From: an uncultured Oscillospiraceae bacterium
GTDB taxonomy: Bacteria > Bacillota > Clostridia > Oscillospirales > Oscillospiraceae
Length of the DNA: 64,000 nt
Direction of reading: 5' to 3'
Assembly (NCBI GenBank): GCA_934552825.1
Contig: CAKTEQ010000004.1
Span: 62,001 to 126,000, forward strand
Both the position numbers and the translations under genes were made by a program. Below are positions 34,728-42,511 of this stretch, piece after piece. Within the stretch, counting starts at the first letter, position 1. Every line of letters starts with the position of its first letter. The notes under the pieces were generated by a model, which was not told the origin of the DNA, ran no database searches, and was given only the letters and a program-made list of their open reading frames with translations.

Positions 34728-35177
34728 TCAGATGAGATTGAGCAGCATCTGTTTGAGCACAGAGGCTCTCGCGGTGTTTCTAAGCTCCGTCGGAAGAGGA
34801 CGAAGCGCGTTTTCTGAGGTCGCCGCCGCAAGGAGCTTTGCCGCGCTCTTTGTGATGACTCCGCTCTCAAGCAGGTTCGAAATAAATGCCGCCGCAGTGT
34901 TTACATCAAGCTCATCGCCTATGGCGTTGATCGTGTGCATGACCAAGGTCTTGGAGTCATACTGCACACGGCGTATCCTGATGTAACCGCCGCCGCCTCG
35001 CCTGCTCTCTACAATGTACCCCCGCTCCGGGGAAAATCTTGTGGAAATAACATAGTTGATCTGGCTGGGAACACAGTTGAATTTCTGAGCAAGCTCACTG
35101 CGCTGCAGTTCCGCCACGCCCTCCTGAGAACTCAGTGCGTCCATTATGAATCCCGCAATCATATCACTGATTGCCAT
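34728..35177 (-). CDS. ctsR: CtsR, class III heat-shock repressor
   Basis: A 149-residue winged-helix repressor. It begins MAISDMIAGFIMDAL, and continues with ELAQKFNCVPSQINYVISTRF and the arginine-bearing wing VESRRGGGGYIRIRR that inserts into DNA and senses heat. It controls its own operon: two matching operator boxes flank the promoter. GGAGG lies in front of the ATG. First gene of ctsR-mcsA-mcsB-clpC, the standard Firmicute order. Confidence 0.97.
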   Translation of the reverse strand: MAISDMIAGFIMDALSSQEGVAELQRSELAQKFNCVPSQINYVISTRFSPERGYIVESRRGGGGYIRIRRVQYDSKTLVMHTINAIGDELDVNTAAAFISNLLESGVITKSAAKLLAAATSENALRPLPTELRNTARASVLKQMLLNLI

Positions 35178-35201
35178 GCCATCAACCTCCTTTCAGCCTC
35201 T

Positions 35202-35273
35202 TTTGACCTTTCTTGACTTTAGTATACCATGGGATTTGATAATTGCAAGGGCAATTTTTGACTTTCTCTGACC
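35202..35273 (-). promoter_or_regulatory. ctsR promoter flanked by two CtsR boxes
   Basis: On the minus strand TTGCAA (35248-35243), 16 nt, TATACT (35226-35221). Box 1 at 35218-35202 reads AGTCAAG-AAA-GGTCAAA, just after the -10; box 2 at 35273-35257 reads GGTCAGA-GAA-AGTCAAA, just before the -35. Each differs by one base from the RGTCAAA-NAN-RGTCAAA consensus. A further TTTGACT half-site is at 35348-35354. Confidence 0.9.
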
Positions 35274-35509
35274 TTTAGCGGTATTTTTTTTAATGTTTTC
35301 CATGTTTTTCTTCGATTTTCTATAAATATCTAATTATTTCAAACTATTTTGACTTTCGCCTGATCTTTTGTGTCATCCTCCCGCCTTTGTTGGCGTTATC
35401 CTCTGAAAAATACGATAGTTAGTCTATTTTAACTCATTTTCATAGTTATATCTTGCCCAAAAGTTAGAAAAAGTTTTCATTTGAGAGCCCATGTTCTGTA
35501 AAAATACCA
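35274..35509. other. AT-rich intergenic region, nothing further recognised
   Basis: Between the CtsR boxes and the ferredoxin promoter. It is clearly richer in A and T than its surroundings. Apart from one extra CtsR half-site I see no ORF with a ribosome-binding site, no hairpin with a T tract and no repeat. Confidence 0.6.
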
Positions 35510-35537
35510 TTGATTTTTTCATCTTTCATGGTAGAAT
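35510..35537 (+). promoter_or_regulatory. Promoter of the ferredoxin gene
   Basis: TTGATT, 16 nt, TAGAAT, with the start codon 40 nt downstream. Confidence 0.7.
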
Positions 35538-35576
35538 GCTTTTGTATCATATTGAAAAACTTGGAGGTACCTATCA

Positions 35577-35750
35577 ATGGCATATCTTATCACTTCTGAC
35601 TGCATCTCCTGCGGCGCTTGCGCTGGCGATTGCCCTGTTTCCTGCATCTCCGCCGGTGACGATCATTACGTTATCGATGCCGATTCCTGCATCGACTGCG
35701 GCACTTGCGCAGGCACCTGCCCTACCGGCGCTATCGTTCCCCAGGAGTAA
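35577..35750 (+). CDS. Small 2[4Fe-4S] ferredoxin
   Basis: A 57-residue electron carrier of the clostridial type. Two cluster motifs are clear: CISCGACAGDCP and CIDCGTCAGTCP, both C-x2-C-x2-C-x3-C-P, and it ends GAIVPQE. GGAGGT lies 8 nt before the ATG. It has its own promoter and terminator and is therefore monocistronic. Such ferredoxins serve pyruvate:ferredoxin oxidoreductase, hydrogenase and Bcd-Etf in anaerobes; which partner applies here is unknown. Confidence 0.97.
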   Translation: MAYLITSDCISCGACAGDCPVSCISAGDDHYVIDADSCIDCGTCAGTCPTGAIVPQE

Positions 35751-35766
35751 TTTGTTAAGCAAGCAG

Positions 35767-35795
35767 AAGCCTGTGGTTTCCCCACAGGCTTTTGT
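35767..35795 (+). terminator. Terminator of the ferredoxin gene
   Basis: AAGCCTGTGG and CCACAGGCTT form a 10-bp stem, followed by TTTG. Confidence 0.85.
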
Positions 35796-35813
35796 TCTGT
35801 CCGGAGGTATTTT

Positions 35814-36536
35814 ATGAAGCGCACCATCGTACGCTGGCCCAGTGGCTGCAATTTTATACAGACCGACGCCTACCTGGGCATCACCACGGACTGCGTCCTG
35901 CTCAGTGCCTTCCCGTCCCTGTCCCGCTGCCGGCGGGCGGTGGACCTGGGCTGCGGCGTTGGCGGCGCGGGGATACTCCTCGCCAGCCGCAGTTCCTCCC
36001 TCACGGTAGATCTCCTGGATATCCAGCGGGGCGCCGTGGACATCGCCCGGGAGAACGTGCGCCTGAACGCTCTTGAAAACAGGGTAAAGACCCGCTGCGG
36101 CGATATGCGCGCTCCGGTCCTGCCCGGGGACAGCTATGACCTCGCCATATGCAATCCCCCTTACTTTGTCACAGGCTCCGGCAAAAAAGCCAAAAACACA
36201 GCCATCGAGACTGCACGGGGGGACGGGGAATGCACCATAGATGAAGTAGCCCGAAGCGCCGCGCGGCTGCTGAAAACAGGCGGCAGGTTCGCGGCGGTAT
36301 TCCGTCCGGAGCGGATGGTGGATCTTTTCTGGGCAATGCGCAGCGCAGGACTCGAGCCCAAGCGGCTGCGCCGCGTGCTGGACAGGGCGGGTACCGCGCC
36401 GATACTCATTCTCGCGGAAGCCCGCAAGGGCGGCGGCGTTAGCCTTATCCACGAGCCGGACCTTATTCTGAGGAACAGCGACGGCAATTACACAGACGAA
36501 GTAATGGAAATGTACTCTATGAAGGAGGAGCGATAA
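35814..36536 (+). CDS. tRNA1(Val) adenine-37 N6-methyltransferase-like protein
   Basis: A 240-residue SAM-dependent methyltransferase of the YfiC/TrmN6 family. Motif I is AVDLGCGVGGAGILLA near residue 43, an acidic motif II follows (VDLLDIQRGAVDIA) and the N6-adenine catalytic motif NPPY is at about residue 119 in LAICNPPYFVTGSG. The N-terminal IQTDAYLGITTDCVLLSAF resembles the family's Q-x-x-x-(F/Y)-x-x-x-x-D start. The stop overlaps the ATG of rsmI by one base (TAATG), so both RNA methyltransferases are co-translated. Confidence 0.88.
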   Translation: MKRTIVRWPSGCNFIQTDAYLGITTDCVLLSAFPSLSRCRRAVDLGCGVGGAGILLASRSSSLTVDLLDIQRGAVDIARENVRLNALENRVKTRCGDMRAPVLPGDSYDLAICNPPYFVTGSGKKAKNTAIETARGDGECTIDEVARSAARLLKTGGRFAAVFRPERMVDLFWAMRSAGLEPKRLRRVLDRAGTAPILILAEARKGGGVSLIHEPDLILRNSDGNYTDEVMEMYSMKEER

Positions 36537-37369
36537 TGGGAAAACTCTATCTTGTTGCAACACCCATCGGCAACCTGGGAGATATCTCCCAGCGGGCGCT
36601 GGACACTCTCAGCCAGTGCGATTTCATTGCCGCCGAGGATACCCGCGTGACCCAAAAGCTCCTCAACCGTTTTGAGATCAAGAAGCCAACAGTCAGCTAC
36701 TATGAGCACAACCGCGCCGCCAGCGGCGAGCGGATAATCCAGCGAATACTCGCCGGTGAAAACTGTGCCCTCGTCTCCGACGCGGGCACTCCCGTCATAA
36801 GCGACCCGGGCTTTGATCTCGTGCAGCTCTGCGAGGCGAGCGGCATAGAGGTGCTCACCATCCCCGGTCCATGCGCCGCCATATCCGCCCTCACCCTCTC
36901 GGCGCTGCCCGCCGGACGCTTCACCTTCGAGGGCTTTCTCTCCGTGAACAAGCGTCAGCGCAGCGAGCATCTCGCCCAGCTTCGGGATGAAAAGCGCACC
37001 ATGGTCTTCTATGAGGCGCCCCATAAACTGATATATACTCTCCGGGATATGCTCACAGCGTTTGGCGACAGGCGCATTAGCCTCTGCCGGGAGCTCACAA
37101 AGCTCCACGAGGAAACGCATCGCACAACTCTTGCCGCCGCGGTTGAATACTACACAGAGAATGCTCCCCGGGGTGAATTTGTCCTCGTTGTGGAGGGCGC
37201 TCCTGAAGTCGAGCCGGAGTGCGTGACCCTTGAGCAGGGGGCAATTCTGGTGCTGGAGCTGTATAACAGCGGTACTCGCATGAAGGATGCGGCAAAGCAG
37301 GTCTCCCTCGATACAGGGCTGAACAAAAACGAATTATATGACGCAGCCCTGAAGCTGAAAGAGGGATAA
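36536..37369 (+). CDS. rsmI: 16S rRNA (cytidine1402-2'-O)-methyltransferase RsmI
   Basis: A 277-residue tetrapyrrole-methylase-fold enzyme. KLYLVATPIGNLGDISQRAL at the N-terminus is the family signature. DFIAAEDTRVTQKLL, ALVSDAGTPVISDPGF and GPCAAISALTLSALP follow in order, then FLSVNKRQRSEHL-type residues and FYEAPHKLIYTL. The C-terminal HemD-like helical tail (MKDAAKQVSLDTGLNKNELYD) is intact. GGAGG in the preceding gene provides the ribosome-binding site. Confidence 0.97.
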   Translation: MGKLYLVATPIGNLGDISQRALDTLSQCDFIAAEDTRVTQKLLNRFEIKKPTVSYYEHNRAASGERIIQRILAGENCALVSDAGTPVISDPGFDLVQLCEASGIEVLTIPGPCAAISALTLSALPAGRFTFEGFLSVNKRQRSEHLAQLRDEKRTMVFYEAPHKLIYTLRDMLTAFGDRRISLCRELTKLHEETHRTTLAAAVEYYTENAPRGEFVLVVEGAPEVEPECVTLEQGAILVLELYNSGTRMKDAAKQVSLDTGLNKNELYDAALKLKEG

Positions 37370-37377
37370 AACCAGCT

Positions 37378-37412
37378 AGCGGCCCCCGTTTTTTTAACGG
37401 GAGCCGCTTTTT
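37378..37412. terminator. Terminator after rsmI, shared with spoIID
   Basis: AGCGGC/GCCGCT and CCCGTT/AACGGG stack into one stem with small bulges and a T5 loop, followed by TTTTT. Confidence 0.8.
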
Positions 37413-38440
37413 CAGTCCATTATCACCCTCGTAAGCCCTGTGCCCGTGTAGTACGCCGCAAGGATCTCTCTATAGCTGCTCCCCTCCCGCGCCATTATGT
37501 TGGCGCCGTACTGGCTCAGCCCAACCCCGTGCCCATAGCCCGCGGTGGTAAAAATTATGCCCTCGTTGTCGGCGCTCACCGTAAACATGGTGGAGCGCAG
37601 ATCGAAGAGGCTTCGCACGTTATACCCCTTCACGGGGACGCCGCCCAGCACGGCGTCCTCGACCCTGCCGCTGGGCGATATACTGCTTATCGTCACCCAT
37701 GCGCTCATGTCGTCACTGAACTGCGCCGCGGGATACCGCTCCAGTACAGCCTTTTTGAACTCCTCCTCCGGCACCTTTTTCTCAACAATATAGTTCGGCA
37801 CCGCGTCGGTACTCTCCGGGCTCTCCACACTCGCGAGATATGGCAGGCTCTTACCCCAGACCTCGCCGCTGTCCGCTGTGCGCCCTCCCGACGACGAGTG
37901 AAATGCCGCGAGGATCGGCTCCGATTCATATGTCACCACAACGCCGTCTGTCTCATCCACGGCGGTTTTCACCCGCTCCAGGTTCGTCTCATAATTTCCG
38001 CCCCAGACCTCCCTGAGCCTCTCCGGAGAGGAATAGGCCTTGCAGCAGGTTATTTCGTCGCAGGCGTCAGCCTCCGGGTGATTTGCGCAGCCGTAACGTA
38101 TTTTATATATGGTATACGTCCGTGCCGCCACAGCCTGCGCCTTAAGCGCCTCCGTCTCAAAGGAAGCGGGCATCTCCGCCGCCACCACGCCGATGAGATA
38201 GCTCTCCATGTCCAGCGTCTTCACCTCATCGTCTATCTTCACGGTAAGTTCGCATACTGAGTCGAAGGGCGGTATCTCCGGCTCTGCTGTCTCCGCCGGG
38301 CGTGGTTCCGGCATCTCAGCGGTCTCCGGCACAATATCTGTATCAGCCGCCTTCTCTCTTCCCTTCATCACCTTTAGCGCACCGGCGCAGGTGCATATTA
38401 TCAGCGCCAGGATGAACAGCGCCAGCAATCTCTTCTTCAT
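37412..38440 (-). CDS. spoIID: Stage II sporulation protein D (peptidoglycan lytic transglycosylase)
   Basis: A 342-residue mother-cell membrane protein. One N-terminal helix (about residues 4-22) anchors it; the external domain carries GVVAAEMPASFETEALKAQAVAARTY with the catalytic Glu, HSSSGGRTADSGEVWG with zinc-site residues and GYGHGVGLSQYGANIMA. It cleaves glycan strands during engulfment, after SpoIIP removes stem peptides. Starts 1 nt after the spoIIP stop, so the two partners of the engulfment machine are one operon. SpoIIM is not adjacent. Confidence 0.96.
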   Translation of the reverse strand: MKKRLLALFILALIICTCAGALKVMKGREKAADTDIVPETAEMPEPRPAETAEPEIPPFDSVCELTVKIDDEVKTLDMESYLIGVVAAEMPASFETEALKAQAVAARTYTIYKIRYGCANHPEADACDEITCCKAYSSPERLREVWGGNYETNLERVKTAVDETDGVVVTYESEPILAAFHSSSGGRTADSGEVWGKSLPYLASVESPESTDAVPNYIVEKKVPEEEFKKAVLERYPAAQFSDDMSAWVTISSISPSGRVEDAVLGGVPVKGYNVRSLFDLRSTMFTVSADNEGIIFTTAGYGHGVGLSQYGANIMAREGSSYREILAAYYTGTGLTRVIMD

Positions 38441-38441
38441 G

Positions 38442-39548
38442 TCACATTTCCTTTATGACCTCCGCCGCCGTCATGGCAAAGGTGCGTGCACAGGTCAGCG
38501 CCTCCTGGAGGGTGTTGCCGCTGCTGCCCACCTCCACGATGAGCGAGAAGGGGGTGAGGTGCTGATTGTATCTGTTTGAACTCAGGTTTATATCCCTTGC
38601 GAAATTATCCCCCTGCATGAGCAGCGCCTGCTGCATGCTAACGGCGAAAGCGAGGTTCTCCTTCCATCCCGGGTGCTCAAGCCCCGTGTCGTCCGTGCCG
38701 ACCACAAGCATCACCTGCGCCGACCTCTCGCCGCCCGTGAGCGTTGCGCCTGTACGGAGCATGGAGCCGTCGTTCAGCTCCACCGCGTCCCTGTGCACGT
38801 CCAGCACCACCCGGATACTGGGATACTCCTTCAGCCACTTCTCCACCGTCTCAAGGCTTCTGCCGTATGAGCCGGTGTAGCTGGGATAGTCGTGGAGCGT
38901 CCCGTCGTGGACGGTGCGCACTCCCTCGGCGTTAAGCACCGCCGCTATCTCGTCACCCACGCGCACCATGTTGTAATTCGTATCCTCGGTGCGGGCGGTG
39001 TCGCTGGTCGTATATATATCCGCGCCGTCGGGAGTGTATGCCTCGCTGGTGTGGGTATGAACAATGAGCACAAGGGGTCCGTCCCCGGTTTTGTCCATAG
39101 TCTGAAGGTGGGTCATTATCTCGTCCAGATCCAGTGTCTTTGACGTGTAATTGTCTATGCTCACTTCTCCCAGAGTCGCCCGGCTGCCCTGTACGAAGGA
39201 TGTCAGATCCCGGGCGGCAGCCGCCGTGTCACTCTCCCCACTATTGAGGCTCTCGGCGCCTCCCCGCCCACTTTCAGCGCCCGGAGCACCGCCGACCAGA
39301 TCAGAGTAATAAGCATAAGTAAAAGCAATACCGGCGTCAGCATCAGGCGCAGTGTCGGCGGCAGCCTCAGTCTTCTCATAAGCCACGACCTCCTTCTCCG
39401 CCGCCGGCGGGTCCCCTGCCGCGAAAGTCACTCCGTACGCCAGCTTTATGATCCCCGCGCACAGCAGCAGCGCCAGCAGCTTCCGGACATATCTTCCTTT
39501 CTTATATGGGCGTGCGCCCCTGTGTCTCTGTCTTGTGCCCGTTACCAT
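38442..39548 (-). CDS. spoIIP: Stage II sporulation protein P (peptidoglycan amidase/endopeptidase)
   Basis: A 368-residue sporulation hydrolase. A membrane anchor near residues 24-42 is followed by an Ala/Glu-rich linker and the catalytic domain: VLIVHTHTSEAY with the zinc His near residue 167, VVLDVHRDAVELNDG with a second His, and SLIVEVGSSGNTLQEA with the catalytic Glu near the end. The start at 39548 lies 8 nt after AAAGGCGG; the GTG nine bases upstream overlaps that site. The upstream region has a plausible sigma-E promoter overlapping the divergent NMO promoter. Confidence 0.95.
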   Translation of the reverse strand: MVTGTRQRHRGARPYKKGRYVRKLLALLLCAGIIKLAYGVTFAAGDPPAAEKEVVAYEKTEAAADTAPDADAGIAFTYAYYSDLVGGAPGAESGRGGAESLNSGESDTAAAARDLTSFVQGSRATLGEVSIDNYTSKTLDLDEIMTHLQTMDKTGDGPLVLIVHTHTSEAYTPDGADIYTTSDTARTEDTNYNMVRVGDEIAAVLNAEGVRTVHDGTLHDYPSYTGSYGRSLETVEKWLKEYPSIRVVLDVHRDAVELNDGSMLRTGATLTGGERSAQVMLVVGTDDTGLEHPGWKENLAFAVSMQQALLMQGDNFARDINLSSNRYNQHLTPFSLIVEVGSSGNTLQEALTCARTFAMTAAEVIKEM

Positions 39549-39570
39549 AGGCCACACCGCCTTTCCTGCC

Positions 39571-39599
39571 TTGCATTTTCCCTGCCAATCGTATAGAAT
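39571..39599 (+). promoter_or_regulatory. Promoter of the NMO/FabK-like gene
   Basis: TTGCAT, 17 nt, TAGAAT. Confidence 0.75.
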
Positions 39600-39618
39600 A
39601 ACTGTCAGATTACTATGC
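39588..39618 (-). promoter_or_regulatory. Candidate sigma-E promoter of spoIIP-spoIID
   Basis: On the minus strand GCATAGT (39618-39612), 16 nt, TATACGAT (39595-39588). It resembles the sigma-E pattern (GNATA-type -35, CATACANT-type -10) with mismatches, and spoIIP and spoIID are sigma-E genes in Bacillus. It overlaps the divergent sigma-A promoter. Confidence 0.4.
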
Positions 39619-39634
39619 AGGAGGACTGTTCAAT

Positions 39635-40606
39635 ATGCGCACAAGGATCTGTGACCTTTTCAGCATCCAATACCCAATAATATCCGGCGGCATGATGTGG
39701 CTCACCACTCCCGAATTTGCCGCCGCCGTATCCAACGCAGGCGGACTGGGAATAATCACCGCCGCCCGCAACGCCTCAAAAGCCGATCTGGTGGATGAGA
39801 TCCGCCGTATGCGGGACCTGACGGACAAGCCCTTCGGTGTGAATGTCTCCATGCTGCCTGAGGTGCAGCCCATGGAGATGACGAAGCAGTTCTTTGAAGC
39901 TATCGCCGAGGAGCATGTGCCCGTTATCGAGACCGCGGGGCGGGACCCCGGCGACCTTTTCAATATTGTAAAGGACGCTGGCACCAAAATAATCCATAAA
40001 GTCCCCACCGTACGCCATGCTGTGCACGCCCAGAAGGGCGGGGCCGACGCTGTGACCATCGTAGGCATGGAGTGCGGCGGGCACCCCGGCATGGAAAACG
40101 TGGGCAGCATTGTCCTCGTCCCCAGAGCCGCGGAGAGCGTATCCATTCCCGTCATCGCGGGCGGCGGCTTCAGCGATGCCCGCGGACTTGTCGCCGCTCT
40201 GGCGCTTGGGGCGGAGGGCGTTTGCATGGGCACCCGCTTCATGGCGACCGAGGAATGCGCAATACACGCAAACTACAAGGACTGGATGGTGAACGCATCC
40301 GAGCGGGACACCATGCTCATCCAGCGCTCCATCAAAAACCAGGCGCGCGTGCGCGTAAACAGGGACGCTGAGAAGGTCCTTGAGCTTGAGGAGCAGGGCG
40401 CAACTCTCGCGGACCTCATGCCATATATCTCCGGCTCCCACGGCAGAGACGGCGCCTTCACGGGTGATCTTGACATGGGTACGCTGTGCATGGGGCAGGG
40501 TGTCGGTCTCGTGAAGGACATAAAGCCCGTAGCTCAGGTCATCAGTGAGATCATGACCGAGGCAGAGGACGTGATGAGCCGCCTTAACGGAATTTTCGGC
40601 AGGTGA
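39635..40606 (+). CDS. NMO/FabK-type FMN enzyme (nitronate monooxygenase or enoyl-ACP reductase II)
   Basis: A 323-residue FMN-binding TIM barrel. YPIISGGMMWLTTPEFAAAVSNAGGLGII is the shared N-terminal flavin region (given as IISGGMMWLTTPEF, AVSNAGGLGII). ADAVTIVGMECGGHPGMENV carries the catalytic His region G-x-x-x-G-G-H, and VIAGGGFSDARGLVAALALGAEGVCMGTRF the phosphate-binding loop. Sequence motifs do not separate nitronate monooxygenase from FabK. No other fatty-acid synthesis genes are nearby, which slightly favours the former. AGGAGG lies before the ATG. Confidence 0.85.
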   Translation: MRTRICDLFSIQYPIISGGMMWLTTPEFAAAVSNAGGLGIITAARNASKADLVDEIRRMRDLTDKPFGVNVSMLPEVQPMEMTKQFFEAIAEEHVPVIETAGRDPGDLFNIVKDAGTKIIHKVPTVRHAVHAQKGGADAVTIVGMECGGHPGMENVGSIVLVPRAAESVSIPVIAGGGFSDARGLVAALALGAEGVCMGTRFMATEECAIHANYKDWMVNASERDTMLIQRSIKNQARVRVNRDAEKVLELEEQGATLADLMPYISGSHGRDGAFTGDLDMGTLCMGQGVGLVKDIKPVAQVISEIMTEAEDVMSRLNGIFGR

Positions 40607-40610
40607 GCTC

Positions 40611-40775
40611 ATGGAAAACAAAAAATTTACCCCCGCCATCATCACGGCGTTCGTGCTTATCTTCGGCGGTACTTTCATCGGCGACTGCATCAACAGGACC
40701 GTCGGATTCTTTGTGATACTGCTTGGCTGCATCGTTGCGGCGGCAGGTCTTATCCAACGGGGTATGCGGAAATAA
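40611..40775 (+). CDS. Small membrane protein, two helices
   Basis: A 54-residue protein beginning 4 nt after the NMO stop, with AGGTGA 5 nt before the ATG. Two hydrophobic segments, AIITAFVLIFGGTFIG and VGFFVILLGCIVAAAGLI, are separated by DCINRT; the C-terminus is basic (QRGMRK). It would sit in the cell membrane. No homology recognised. Translational coupling to the upstream flavoenzyme suggests coexpression, but no functional link is evident. Confidence 0.7.
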   Translation: MENKKFTPAIITAFVLIFGGTFIGDCINRTVGFFVILLGCIVAAAGLIQRGMRK

Positions 40776-40776
40776 G

Positions 40777-40814
40777 AAAAAGAGCCATTCTGAATTAATT
40801 CAGAATGGCTCTTT
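40777..40814. terminator. Bidirectional terminator between small membrane gene and pepD
   Basis: A nearly 38-nt perfect palindrome (AAAAGAGCCATTCTGAATT and its complement) with T or A runs on both flanks. Confidence 0.92.
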
Positions 40815-40820
40815 TGATTT

Positions 40821-42260
40821 TCACAGTTCAGCAAGGACTCCGAGGAGGAATTTCCATACCCGCTGCACGGACGATATGCTCATCCGCTCCCTGACCGTAT
40901 GTATCTCCTCCAAATCCGGCCCGAAAGATATACAGTCCAGCCCCGGCATCTTTCCCACGAAAATGCCGCACTCAAGTCCCGCGTGTATGGCTGTAACCTC
41001 CGGCAGGCTGCCGTACTGAGCGCAGTACACATCCACCGCCGTGTCTCTCAGCTTAGAGGCGGGTCTGTACGCCCAGCCCGGGTAATCTCCGTGGAATTCA
41101 ACAGTGCCCCCCTGCTCCTCAAATATATCCTCAAGGCGCCGCGCAAGGCTCTTCTTTTCGCTGTCAACACTGCTGCGCAGGCTAAAACAGCATTTGAATT
41201 CATCACCGTTCAGCTCCATTATGCCCAGGTTCAGGGACGTCTGCACCAGTCCTGCCATATCGCCGCTCATCTTCTGCACGCCGTCTGGAACACTGGTGAG
41301 GATGGCAAGAATCCTGTTCGTGTCCTCATCGGTCACGCACATATCTGTGCGCTCTTCCCCCGCCGTGCAGGTGAAAGTCAGGTTTGGGTCCACCTTGTGC
41401 TGCTCCTCACGCAGGCGCTCTTCAAGAAACTGTACACGGTCCTGAAGCGCACCATACATATTATCGCACACTATCACTTCCGCGGTACACTCGTTGGGTA
41501 TGGCGTTGTCGGCGCTGCCGCCCCGGAGACTCACGAGGTGTATCGTCTCGCCCTTGAGCAGGTCCCTCAGCGCGCCGCCCATGATAAGATTCCCGTTGCC
41601 GCGCCCCTTATCTATCTCCACGCCGGAATGCCCGCCTGTGAGACCGCCGAGCTTTACTGTGACGGCGAGCCCTTCTATGGGCTCCCGTGCGGCCTTAAGG
41701 CTGCCGTCGCAGCGCACACCGCCGGCGCAGCTCACGGTAAAGACGCCCTCCACCTCGCTGTCGATATTAAGGAGGTATTTCCCCTCCAGGCAGGATGTGT
41801 CCAGCGCCGTCGCCCCCAACATGCCCACCTCTTCGTCCACAGTGAACACCGCCTCGATTGATCCGTGGGGGATACTGTCGTCGTCGAGAACTGCCAGCGC
41901 CATCGCCACGGCGATGCCGTCATCGCCGCCGAGGGTCGTTCCCCTGGCACTTACCCAGTCGCCGTCCACCTGAAGTTCGAGACCGTCCTTCAGGAAATTC
42001 ACAGCGCAGCCCAGCTCTTTTTCGCACACCATATCCAGATGTCCCTGGATGATAACGGGCTCCAGACCTTCCAGGCCAGGTGATGCCGGTTTCTTTATGA
42101 TAACATTGTTGCTGGCATCCTGCTGATACCAGAGTCCGCGCGCCCGGGCAAAGTCCACGCACCAGTCGCTTATCTTCTTCGTATTCCCGGAACCGTGAGG
42201 TATAGAGCACAGTTCCTCAAAAAAGTGAAACACGCCCTTTGGTTCAAGCTCTTGAAGCAT
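40821..42260 (-). CDS. pepD: Aminoacyl-histidine dipeptidase PepD (carnosinase-like)
   Basis: A 479-residue cytosolic M20-family metallopeptidase that hydrolyses X-His and other dipeptides. PVIIQGHLDMVCEKE contains the first metal His and the Asp, TLGGDDGIAVAMALA the bridging Asp, and FTVDEEVGMLGA the catalytic Glu pair. IHAGLECGIFVGKMPG supplies a late metal ligand and the dimer region. The ATG is 8 nt after GAAAGGG; an in-frame TTG 30 nt upstream lies before that site. It stands between two terminators. Confidence 0.95.
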   Translation of the reverse strand: MLQELEPKGVFHFFEELCSIPHGSGNTKKISDWCVDFARARGLWYQQDASNNVIIKKPASPGLEGLEPVIIQGHLDMVCEKELGCAVNFLKDGLELQVDGDWVSARGTTLGGDDGIAVAMALAVLDDDSIPHGSIEAVFTVDEEVGMLGATALDTSCLEGKYLLNIDSEVEGVFTVSCAGGVRCDGSLKAAREPIEGLAVTVKLGGLTGGHSGVEIDKGRGNGNLIMGGALRDLLKGETIHLVSLRGGSADNAIPNECTAEVIVCDNMYGALQDRVQFLEERLREEQHKVDPNLTFTCTAGEERTDMCVTDEDTNRILAILTSVPDGVQKMSGDMAGLVQTSLNLGIMELNGDEFKCCFSLRSSVDSEKKSLARRLEDIFEEQGGTVEFHGDYPGWAYRPASKLRDTAVDVYCAQYGSLPEVTAIHAGLECGIFVGKMPGLDCISFGPDLEEIHTVRERMSISSVQRVWKFLLGVLAEL

Positions 42261-42287
42261 TTTCAACGCCCTTTCTTGTAATAAAAA

Positions 42288-42318
42288 CAAAAGAGACTTG
42301 CATTAGCAAGTCTCTTTT
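42288..42318 (-). terminator. Terminator of tRNA-Gly
   Basis: AAAAGAGACTTGC and GCAAGTCTCTTTT form a 13-bp stem with a 4-nt loop, 3 nt beyond the tRNA 3' end; the minus strand continues with TTGTTTTTATT. Confidence 0.92.
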
Positions 42319-42320
42319 CG

Positions 42321-42396
42321 TGGAGCGGGCGACGAGGCTCGAACTCGCTACCTCCACCTTGGCAAGGTGGCGCTCTACCAGATGAGCTACGCCCGC
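42321..42396 (-). tRNA. tRNA-Gly (anticodon GCC)
   Basis: On the minus strand the acceptor arms GCGGGCG and CGCCCGC pair perfectly and the 3' CCA is encoded. The anticodon stem CCACC/GGTGG closes loop TTGCCAA, giving GCC. The D-arm GCTCATCTGGTAGAGC and the T-loop GTTCGAG are canonical. A terminator follows directly; pepD begins 61 nt further on. Confidence 0.97.
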
Positions 42397-42511
42397 ATCT
42401 GCGGTGACAACGTTGCTAATTATACCACAGTTCCTGATTCTGTCAATAGGAAAATCTCATTTTCCTGATTTTTTCTCACCGCGGCAGAATTCCCAAGCTT
42501 CCGCCTTCCTG

